From Duncaniella sp. (GTDB lineage: Bacteria > Bacteroidota > Bacteroidia > Bacteroidales > Muribaculaceae): 11,420 nt of DNA. The stretch lies in contig JAIDJD010000226.1 of the NCBI GenBank assembly GCA_029052375.1, positions 1-11,420 of the forward strand, read 5' to 3'. Below, piece after piece: positions 1-5,600 of this stretch. The notes below the pieces were generated by a model, which was given only the letters and a program-made list of their open reading frames with translations, ran no database searches and was not told the DNA's origin. The stretch's first letter is position 1, and each line of letters begins with the position of its first letter. The translations under genes were made by a program, and so were the position numbers.

Positions 1-464
1 AGCTGGCCCAGATAGCCGTCTCCGCCGCCCAGACCGCCCGCGACATCGCCGGCATGGAGCCCCGCGTGGCCATACTGAGCTTCTCCACCAAGGGCTCGGC
101 CAAGCACGAGAAGGTAGACAAGGTGATCGAGGCCACAAAGATAGCCCAGCGCATGGCTCCCGAGCTGATGCTCGACGGCGAGCTCCAGGCCGACGCCGCC
201 CTCGTGCCCAGCGTGGCCAACAGCAAGGCTCCCAACAGCCCCCTCTCCGGCCGTGCCAACGTGCTCGTGTTCCCCAACCTCGAGGTGGGCAACATCGCTT
301 ACAAGCTCTGCCAGCGTCTCGGCGGCGTAGAGGCTGTGGGTCCCGTCCTCCAGGGTCTCGCCGCTCCTGTCAACGACCTCTCTCGCGGATGCTTCCCCGA
401 GGATATCTACAAGACCATCATCATCACCTGCAACCAGGCTATCGGCGCCAAGGAGAACAAGTGA
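1..464 (+). CDS. pta: Phosphate acetyltransferase, C-terminal part (5' end outside window)
   Basis: Phosphotransacetylase interconverts acetyl-CoA plus phosphate and acetyl phosphate plus CoA in the cytoplasm. With AckA it forms the acetate-producing, ATP-yielding branch of fermentation. The open frame runs in from the left edge (first complete codon at 3) and ends at TGA 462-464, so 153 residues are visible. They match the C-terminal catalytic domain of the PTA_PTB family: LSFSTKGSAKHEKVDKV, LMLDGELQADAA, KAPNSPLSGRANV, VFPNLEVGNIAYK, GPVLQGLAAPVNDLSRGC. These are the same blocks, in the same order, as in the end of E. coli Pta. The internal ATG at 54 is not the start, because family-conserved sequence continues upstream of it. 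ackA begins 44 bp downstream with no promoter or terminator visible between, so the two are probably co-transcribed. Whether the N-terminal half is the short (Pta-only) or long form cannot be seen. Confidence 0.96.
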   Translation, partial: LAQIAVSAAQTARDIAGMEPRVAILSFSTKGSAKHEKVDKVIEATKIAQRMAPELMLDGELQADAALVPSVANSKAPNSPLSGRANVLVFPNLEVGNIAYKLCQRLGGVEAVGPVLQGLAAPVNDLSRGCFPEDIYKTIIITCNQAIGAKENK

Positions 465-508
465 TTGCATACCAATACAACCGACTACCAAACACAACCC
501 CCTGAGAT

Positions 509-1705
509 ATGAAAATCCTTGTCCTCAACTGCGGCTCAAGCAGTGTAAAATACAAGCTCATCGATACAGCCGCCTCTGAGGTCCTCGCCGAGGGCGGCGT
601 AGAGAAGATAGGCCTCCCCGCCGGCTTCCTCAAGTATAAGAAGGCCGACGGCTCAAAGGCCACCATCGAGCTCGGCCTCATCGACCATCTGGCCGCTGTA
701 AAGGCTATCCTCAACCTCCTCACCGACCCCGCCGAGGGCTGCATCAAGAGCTTCGACGAAATCGACGCCGTTGGCCACCGCGTGGTACACGGAGGCGAGA
801 AGTTTGCGGAGAGCGTCCTCATCACCGACGAGGTGAAGGATATGATCAAGCAGTGCTACGGCCTTGCCCCCCTCCACAACCCCGCCAACATGACCGGCAT
901 CGACGCCATCACAGCCCTGATGCCCGAGGTGCCCCAGGTGGCTGTCTTCGACACCGCCTTCCACCAGACCATGCCCGCCAAGAGCTATATGTATGCCCTC
1001 CCCTACAAGTACTACAAGGAGGACGGCGTGCGCCGCTACGGATTCCACGGCACCAGCCACCGCTACGTGTCGCAGCGCGCGGCCGAGTTTCTCGGCGTAG
1101 ACCTGGCCGGCAAGAAGATCATCACCTGCCACATCGGCAACGGCGGCTCCATCACAGCTGTCGACGGCGGCAAGAGCGTAGACACCTCCATGGGCCTCAC
1201 TCCCGTCGAGGGCCTCATGATGGGCACCCGCGTGGGCGATGTCGACCCCGGCGCGCTCACCTACCTCATGCTCAAGCACAACCTCTCGGCCGAGGATGTG
1301 CAGAAAATCATCAACAAGGAGAGCGGTGTGCTCGGCATCAGCGGAGTCTCCAGCGATATGCGCGAGATCGACGCCGCCATCGCCGAGGGCAACGAGCTGG
1401 CCAAGCTGGCACTCGATATGTATGAGCACCGCATCCTCAAGTACATCGGCGCCTATGCCGCAGAGATGGGCGGCGTGGACATCATAGTCTTCACCGGCGG
1501 TGTCGGCGAAAACCAGACCTCGCTGCGCTTCAATGTCTGCAAGCCCCTCGCCTTCATGGGCGTGGAGATAGACCAGGAGGTCAACAAGGATCTCCGCGGC
1601 AAGGAGGCTGTCATCTCGGCTCCCGGCTCGAAGGTCACCGTAGTGGTGATACCCACAGACGAGGAGATGATGATAGCCCGCGACACCGAGGCCATCGTAA
1701 AGTAA
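509..1705 (+). CDS. ackA: Acetate kinase
   Basis: Cytoplasmic acetate kinase transfers phosphate from acetyl phosphate to ADP, giving acetate and ATP. It acts directly after Pta. The 398-residue length is typical of the family. The N-terminus MKILVLNCGSSSVKYKLID carries the first phosphate-binding loop (N7, S10, S12, K14). The known active-site residues fall at the numbers used for the Methanosarcina enzyme: R91 in GHRVVHGG, D148 in VFDTAFHQT, H180 in RRYGFHGTSH and R241 in MMGTRVGDVDPG. The adenosine-binding FTGGVGENQ lies at about 328-336. The acidic metal-binding segment PTDEEMMIARD sits near residues 382-392. All catalytic residues are intact. The start ATG follows directly on the usual N-terminal sequence and has no Shine-Dalgarno, as expected for Bacteroidota. 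Pta lies 44 bp upstream in the same orientation, so a pta-ackA operon is likely. A hairpin follows the TAA. Confidence 0.98.
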   Translation: MKILVLNCGSSSVKYKLIDTAASEVLAEGGVEKIGLPAGFLKYKKADGSKATIELGLIDHLAAVKAILNLLTDPAEGCIKSFDEIDAVGHRVVHGGEKFAESVLITDEVKDMIKQCYGLAPLHNPANMTGIDAITALMPEVPQVAVFDTAFHQTMPAKSYMYALPYKYYKEDGVRRYGFHGTSHRYVSQRAAEFLGVDLAGKKIITCHIGNGGSITAVDGGKSVDTSMGLTPVEGLMMGTRVGDVDPGALTYLMLKHNLSAEDVQKIINKESGVLGISGVSSDMREIDAAIAEGNELAKLALDMYEHRILKYIGAYAAEMGGVDIIVFTGGVGENQTSLRFNVCKPLAFMGVEIDQEVNKDLRGKEAVISAPGSKVTVVVIPTDEEMMIARDTEAIVK

Positions 1706-1708
1706 ACA

Positions 1709-1730
1709 ATAAGGTGGCTTTGCGCCTTAT
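1709..1730 (+). terminator. Small hairpin directly after ackA
   Basis: The arms ATAAGG (1709-1714) and CCTTAT (1725-1730) are perfect inverse complements around a 10-nt interior that can add a few pairs (GC/GC across TTT). It begins 4 nt after the ackA stop. No T-run follows, so it may be an mRNA 3'-end stabilising hairpin, part of a two-step terminator with the larger hairpin at 1739-1794, or nothing. Confidence 0.4.
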
Positions 1731-1738
1731 ATCATAAC

Positions 1739-1799
1739 GGCATCCCCCTCCCGGAGCCGCCACCCGTGTGTGTGGACGGCCCCGGGAGAATGCCATTTT
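1739..1799 (+). terminator. Strong compound hairpin plus short T-run between ackA and ddh
   Basis: The pairing segments, from outside inwards, are GGCAT (1739-1743) with ATGCC (1790-1794), CTCCCGG (1748-1754) with CCGGGAG (1782-1788), GCCG (1756-1759) with CGGC (1777-1780), and CCAC (1760-1763) with GTGG (1772-1775). That gives about 20 base pairs, broken only by small internal loops or bulges, with an 8-nt apical loop. TTTT follows at 1796-1799. This is the shape of an intrinsic terminator, so the simplest role is to end pta-ackA transcription. The ddh ATG is only 27 nt beyond the T-run, which leaves little room for a ddh promoter downstream of the hairpin. It could therefore instead sit in the ddh leader as an attenuator or stability element. 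Confidence 0.6.
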
Positions 1800-1826
1800 G
1801 TCACTGTTCCCCAAACTGCTCCAGCT

Positions 1827-2726
1827 ATGACTAAGATAAGAGCCGCCGTAGTAGGATACGGCAACATCGGACGCTTCACGGTCCAGGCCCTCAAGGCCGC
1901 CCCCGATTTTGAGATTGCAGGTGTGGTGCGCCGCTCTGTCCCCGCCGAGACTCCCGCCGAGCTCGCCGGCATCAGGGTGACAGACAGCATCGCCGACCTC
2001 GGCCATGTGGATGTGGCTGTCCTCTGCACCCCCACGCGCGAGGTGGAGAAGCACGCCCTCGAGTGCCTGGCCATGGGCATCAACACTGTAGACTCGTTCG
2101 ACATCCACTCGTCCATCACAGCTCTGCGCCGCACGCTCGGCGAGGCCGCCCGCAAGGCCGGGCGCGTGTCTGTGATTTCGGCCGGGTGGGACCCCGGAAG
2201 CGACTCTGTGGTGCGCACCCTGCTCGAGGCCGCCGCGCCCAAGGGTCTCACATACACCAACTTCGGCCCCGGCATGAGCATGGGCCACACCGTGTGTGTC
2301 AAGTCCAAGCCCGGAGTTAAGGATGCCCTGTCCATGACCATGCCCAAGGGCGACGGAATGCACCGCCGCATGGTCTATGTAGAGCTCGAGCCCGGCGCCT
2401 CGCTCGACGAGGTGGCCGCCGCCGTCAAGGCCGACCCTTACTTTGCCTCGGACGAGACCCATGTGATGGCCGTCCCGAGCGTAGACGCCGTCAAGGATAT
2501 GGGCCACGGCGTACACATGGTGCGCAAGGGCGTCTCTGGCGAGACACAGAACCAGCGCTTCGAGTTCAATATGTCTATCAACAACCCCGCCCTCACAGCC
2601 CAGCTCCTCGTGTGCGTGGCCCGCGCCTCTATGCGCCTTGCCCCCGGAGCCTACACGATGGTGGAGATTCCCGTCATCGACCTTCTGCCCGGCGACCGCG
2701 AGGAGCTCATCGGACGCCTCGTCTGA
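1827..2726 (+). CDS. ddh: meso-diaminopimelate D-dehydrogenase
   Basis: This NADPH-dependent enzyme reversibly converts L-2-amino-6-oxopimelate (tetrahydrodipicolinate) plus ammonia to meso-diaminopimelate. It is a one-step shortcut supplying DAP for peptidoglycan and for lysine. The chosen ATG gives 299 residues beginning MTKIRAAVVGYGNIGR, whose N-terminal strand and Rossmann motif G10-Y-G-N-I-G15 start where family members start. An in-frame ATG at 1770 would add 19 residues encoded by the upstream hairpin and is unlikely. Substrate-site features seen are D92 in VDSFDIH, W121-D122-P-G in SAGWDPGSDS, the segment NFGPGMSMGHT (145-155), H179-R-R181 in GMHRRMVYVEL, and N252-N253 near the C-terminus. 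The Rossmann half comes first, followed by the alpha/beta DAP-binding domain, then a return of the C-terminus to the first domain. Corynebacterium-type enzymes, as I recall them, read SQGH where this has SMGH. Neighbours are unrelated in pathway. Confidence 0.95.
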   Translation: MTKIRAAVVGYGNIGRFTVQALKAAPDFEIAGVVRRSVPAETPAELAGIRVTDSIADLGHVDVAVLCTPTREVEKHALECLAMGINTVDSFDIHSSITALRRTLGEAARKAGRVSVISAGWDPGSDSVVRTLLEAAAPKGLTYTNFGPGMSMGHTVCVKSKPGVKDALSMTMPKGDGMHRRMVYVELEPGASLDEVAAAVKADPYFASDETHVMAVPSVDAVKDMGHGVHMVRKGVSGETQNQRFEFNMSINNPALTAQLLVCVARASMRLAPGAYTMVEIPVIDLLPGDREELIGRLV

Positions 2727-2821
2727 CCCTCTGCTGACAGCCGCAGGCCAGCCTCTCTTCTCACCCCATTGACATCACTTCTTCCCGAACAAGAAATATC
2801 CTCCCCGACCATCCCTGAATT

Positions 2822-4663
2822 ATGAATCCGCTCCACAGCCTCGGGGCGGCCATGCTCGCGGGCCTCATGGCCTTCGGAGCCTCGGCCGCCGTCAAGGATC
2901 TCCCCGTCAAGACCATCAACGGCAAGCCCTATCATTACTACAAGGTGCCGGACCACGAGACCGTCTACTCTGTGCTATACAAGCTCGGAATCTCAAAGGA
3001 CGAGCTGCTCGGCTCCAACCCCGCCGTGGCCGACGGCCTCAAGCCGGGGATGATACTCTACTTCCCTAAGCAAGAGGCCTCGTCGGCCGATATGCCGGCC
3101 GTCAGGGAGGGTGTTGTGAAGCATAATGTCCAGCGCGGAGAGACCATCATGGGCATAGGCCGCAAGTATGGTCTCTCGGTGGCCGAGGTGATAGCCCAGA
3201 ACCCCTTCCTGAAAGACGGTCTCAAGGCCGGGCAGACCCTCGACATCACCCTCCCGTCCGGAGTGGCGGCGCCCGCTCCGGCGCCTGCCGTGACCTCCGG
3301 GGAGGCGGACCGTGCCGGCGACGCGATAGAGATGACCGGGTATCTCGTCAAGAAGGGCGAGACGCTCTACTCCATAGCCGCCTCGCACGGCATCACTCCG
3401 GCCGACATCGAGGCCGCCAATCCCAACCTCGGTGTGCTCAAGAAGGGCCAGGTGCTCAGCCTGCCGCTCCGCAAGCAGGCCGTCTCTCCCTCCGGGCCAG
3501 CATCGGACACACCCGAGGCTCCCGGGACAGCAGAGGCTCCCTCGGCGCCATCTGTCACCGTTGGGGCTCCCGAGCCCGCGGCAGAGAGCGCCGCGCCGGC
3601 CGAGGCTGCAAAGCCCGCCGAGGTATCGGTGGCTGTGATGCTGCCGTTCATGCTCTCGGAGGAGACCCCCTCCAAGGCGGCCCAGCGCACAACTGAGTTC
3701 TACAAGGGCTTTCTCCTTGCCGCAGACTCGCTCCGCGCCTCCTCGACGCCTGTGCGCATCGTCACCTTCGACACCGAAGACTCTCCCGTCAAGGTGGGCC
3801 GTCTGCTGGCCGACCCTGCCATGAGCAAGTTCAGCGCCATCGTCGCGCCCGACGATGCCTCTCAGCTGGCCCTGATAGCCGAGTTTGGCAAGGACAACCA
3901 TATCCCTGTCCTCAACCCCTTCGTCGTCAGGGACGAGTCTTATCTCTACAACCCCTTCATGCTCCAGGGCAACCTGCCTACAAGGCAGATGTATGCCAAG
4001 GCTGTCAAGGCTTTTGCCGACAGGCTCGAGCGCTCTGTGCCCGTCTTTGTCTCTCTCAAGGGCGGCCATGCCGACAAGGCCGAGTTTGTGGCCGAGCTCA
4101 AGAAAGAGCTTGCGTCCCGCTCCATCGCCTCGAGGGACATCGAGGCCGACGGCTCTCTGGCCGTGTCTGACCTCGCCGGCCTCCCTGCCGACGGCAGCTA
4201 CACTTTCATCCCCCTCTCCGGACGCCAGGCCGACCTCAACAGGATGCTCCCCGCCATCATCGAGTGGCGCGACCAGTCGGGGATGCCTCTGGTGCGTCTC
4301 TTCGGCTATCCCGAGTGGATCACCTATCGCGGCGAGACACTCTCCAATATGCACAACCTCAACACCACCGTCTACTCGCGCATCTTTGCCGACTATGACG
4401 ACCGCCGCAGCGAGGCGCTCGAGACCGAGTTTCGCCGGTGGTACGGGACGCGCATGGAGTGTGTGGTGCCGCGCCAGGGCCTTATGGGCTTTGACGCCGG
4501 TATGTTCCTCATCCCTTATCTCCAGAACGGCACAGCCGTCTATGACGGCATCCAGAACGGATTTCGCGTCGTCTCGGCAGGCGAGGGCAAGGGGAGCTAC
4601 AACGATATGCTCTATCTGATCAACTTCCGTCCCGGCGGCGGACTGGACAAGACCCAGCTGTGA
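2822..4663 (+). CDS. Secreted triple-LysM protein with type-1 periplasmic-binding-protein-like domain
   Basis: The protein has 613 residues. Residues 1-23 look like a signal peptide (hydrophobic core, cleavage likely after GASAA), though its n-region lacks Lys/Arg. The start is fixed by an in-frame TGA two codons upstream (2816-2818). Three LysM-type modules follow at about 38-82 (YYKVPDHETVYSVLYKLGIS), 100-144 (HNVQRGETIMGIGRKYGLS) and 174-216 (YLVKKGETLYSIAASHGIT). Each has the usual x-V-xx-G-E-T-hhxIAxxxG pattern, with the first being the most diverged. A Pro/Ala/Glu-rich linker (about 218-267) leads to a roughly 340-residue domain beginning VSVAVMLPFMLSEE. It contains EFYKGFLLAADSL, VRIVTFDTED, SAIVAPDDASQLALIAEF and IPVLNPF, the alternating strand/helix pattern of the ABC-type substrate-binding/receptor-ligand type-1 fold. 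LysM domains bind peptidoglycan, so the protein is probably periplasmic or anchored to the wall. No transporter genes are adjacent, so solute uptake is doubtful. A sensing or wall-enzyme-activating role (compare LpoA, which also carries a type-1 PBP fold) is inference only. The stop overlaps the next ATG. Confidence 0.85.
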   Translation: MNPLHSLGAAMLAGLMAFGASAAVKDLPVKTINGKPYHYYKVPDHETVYSVLYKLGISKDELLGSNPAVADGLKPGMILYFPKQEASSADMPAVREGVVKHNVQRGETIMGIGRKYGLSVAEVIAQNPFLKDGLKAGQTLDITLPSGVAAPAPAPAVTSGEADRAGDAIEMTGYLVKKGETLYSIAASHGITPADIEAANPNLGVLKKGQVLSLPLRKQAVSPSGPASDTPEAPGTAEAPSAPSVTVGAPEPAAESAAPAEAAKPAEVSVAVMLPFMLSEETPSKAAQRTTEFYKGFLLAADSLRASSTPVRIVTFDTEDSPVKVGRLLADPAMSKFSAIVAPDDASQLALIAEFGKDNHIPVLNPFVVRDESYLYNPFMLQGNLPTRQMYAKAVKAFADRLERSVPVFVSLKGGHADKAEFVAELKKELASRSIASRDIEADGSLAVSDLAGLPADGSYTFIPLSGRQADLNRMLPAIIEWRDQSGMPLVRLFGYPEWITYRGETLSNMHNLNTTVYSRIFADYDDRRSEALETEFRRWYGTRMECVVPRQGLMGFDAGMFLIPYLQNGTAVYDGIQNGFRVVSAGEGKGSYNDMLYLINFRPGGGLDKTQL

Positions 4664-5355
4664 TGAGACCGCGCCTGCTACTGTCCCTGCTGCTGGCCCT
4701 CTTCTCACTGTCGGCCATGGCCCAGCGCGAGTATTCGCCCAACCTGTGCATAGGCGTCAAGGGCGGCGCCACGCTCTCCAGCATGGCGTTCTCTCCCGAG
4801 GTGCATCAGAAGATGGTCCAGGGCCTGGCCGGCGGCCTCGTGGTGCGCTATCACGAGGAGAAGCTGTTCGGTCTCATAGGCGAGGTCAACATCACCCAGC
4901 GCGGCTGGAGCGAGGACTTTGCCCGCGACGAGGCCCCTCAGTTTTCTTACTCGCGCCGCCTGACATATGTCCAGGTGCCGCTGATGACGCATATATATTT
5001 CGGCCCCAGGCGGGTCAAGTTTTTCTTCAACCTCGGCCCCGAGTTCGGCTTCATGATAGGGGACAGGATAACGGCCAACTTCGACTGGAAGGACTATGGC
5101 TCTATCGAAGGCTTCCCCCAGGGCTACCGCACCAACGAGCAGCTGGCCAAGGAGGTGGAGAACCGCTTTGACTACGGCATAGCCGGAGGCGCGGGCATAG
5201 AGATATTCGTCACTCCCCGCAACTCGCTGATGCTCGAGGGCCGCTATTACTTTGGCCTCGGCAACATCTTCCACGCCACCAAGCGAGACTACTTCGCGGC
5301 CTCGCGCACGCAGTCTATAGGCATTACGCTGGCCTATCTGTTCAGGGTCCGGTGA
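4663..5355 (+). CDS. PorT-like outer-membrane beta-barrel protein (porin family)
   Basis: From the ATG at 4663 the product is 230 residues. A GTG in the same frame at 4660 is also possible, but the ATG forms a TGATG overlap with the preceding stop, typical of translational coupling. The signal peptide is MRPRLLLSLLLALFSLSAMA, with a basic n-region and cleavage before Q21. The mature part shows alternating amphipathic strands rich in Tyr/Phe and Gly: LCIGVKGGATLSSM, LAGGLVVRYHEEK, FGLIGEVNITQRGW, YVQVPLMTHIYFG, FFFNLGPEFGFMIG, FDYGIAGGAGIEIF, NSLMLEGRYYFGLG, and a terminal strand SIGITLAYLFRVR. This order, including the Gly-rich first strand and the YVQVPL segment, fits the outer-membrane beta-barrel (OMP_b-brl_2/PorT-like) family, predicted to be about eight strands. 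I do not equate it with the type IX secretion protein PorT itself, since the family is large and this neighbourhood has no other T9SS gene. The upstream LysM protein is a likely functional partner. Confidence 0.85.
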   Translation: MRPRLLLSLLLALFSLSAMAQREYSPNLCIGVKGGATLSSMAFSPEVHQKMVQGLAGGLVVRYHEEKLFGLIGEVNITQRGWSEDFARDEAPQFSYSRRLTYVQVPLMTHIYFGPRRVKFFFNLGPEFGFMIGDRITANFDWKDYGSIEGFPQGYRTNEQLAKEVENRFDYGIAGGAGIEIFVTPRNSLMLEGRYYFGLGNIFHATKRDYFAASRTQSIGITLAYLFRVR

Positions 5356-5375
5356 CGCCGCCGGAACAGAGGCGT
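5355..5375 (+). terminator. Weak hairpin at the end of the barrel gene
   Basis: ACGCC (5355-5359, starting in the stop codon) can pair with GGCGT (5371-5375) across 11 nt. The stem is only 5 bp and no immediate T-run follows. An AT-rich stretch with TTTTT comes about 20 nt later. It is a weak terminator candidate for the LysM/barrel unit. Confidence 0.25.
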
Positions 5376-5430
5376 GAAGTGTGAATAAATTATGTTTTTA
5401 AGCATAAATCAATATTTTTCAGTCAGAAAA

Positions 5431-5463
5431 TTTGGCTTTATTGGTGAAAAATGCTTAAATTAG
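5431..5463 (+). promoter_or_regulatory. Candidate Bacteroidota promoter for the DUF349 gene
   Basis: TTTG at 5431-5434 is followed after 21 nt by TAAATTAG at 5456-5463. This matches seven of the eight positions of the -7 consensus TAnnTTTG and a full -33 TTTG at a suitable distance. It lies in the most AT-rich part of the window, between a finished envelope unit and the DUF349 gene. Transcription would start near 5470, giving a leader of about 130 nt. Inverted repeats surround it (see findings). Confidence 0.55.
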
Positions 5464-5486
5464 CCGTCGGAAATGTTACGGCTTTT
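5462..5486 (+). terminator. Hairpin with T-run just downstream of the -7 element
   Basis: AGCCGT (5462-5467) pairs perfectly with ACGGCT (5478-5483) around a 10-nt loop, and T residues continue to 5486. It may be a terminator for transcripts arriving from the barrel gene. It overlaps the predicted -7 box, so if that promoter is real the left arm would not be fully transcribed from it. This favours the upstream-terminator reading. Confidence 0.45.
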
Positions 5487-5514
5487 CCACACACCATTGT
5501 TCAAAACCGATCTT

Positions 5515-5567
5515 CTTTGGCCCATTAAGCTGACATTCAGCCTGCTGGGGGCCGAAGCCATCTTTTT
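5515..5567 (+). promoter_or_regulatory. Structured leader / attenuator-like hairpin before the DUF349 gene
   Basis: CTTTGGCCC (5515-5523) pairs with GGGCCGAAG (5549-5557) over nine positions including one U-G pair. Inside it, GCTGA (5529-5533) and TCAGC (5537-5541) form a second small stem with a 3-nt loop. TTTTT follows at 5563-5567, five nucleotides past the stem, and the DUF349 start is 33 nt further on. It could be an attenuator in the leader, or the 3' end of a short RNA started at the promoter near 5431-5463. No known riboswitch family is recognised. Confidence 0.45.
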
Positions 5568-5600
5568 ACATAACCTACATTCCATCCACCCCATCCTTAT

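Noticed and set aside
1770..1826. Upstream in-frame ATG for ddh
   Set aside because: The 19 extra residues are encoded by the hairpin and spacer and lack family similarity. The Rossmann start matches the ATG at 1827.
653..2516. Long minus-strand frames opposite ackA and ddh (653-1429, 1635-2516)
   Set aside because: Both sit opposite well-conserved enzymes and show no family resemblance.
4660..4662. GTG start for the barrel gene
   Set aside because: The ATG three bases later gives the TGATG overlap and a normal signal peptide, so GTG is unnecessary.
2993..4708. 571-codon minus-strand open frame opposite the LysM protein
   Set aside because: It mirrors the real plus-strand gene, has no recognisable domain, and shows the same GC-driven composition.
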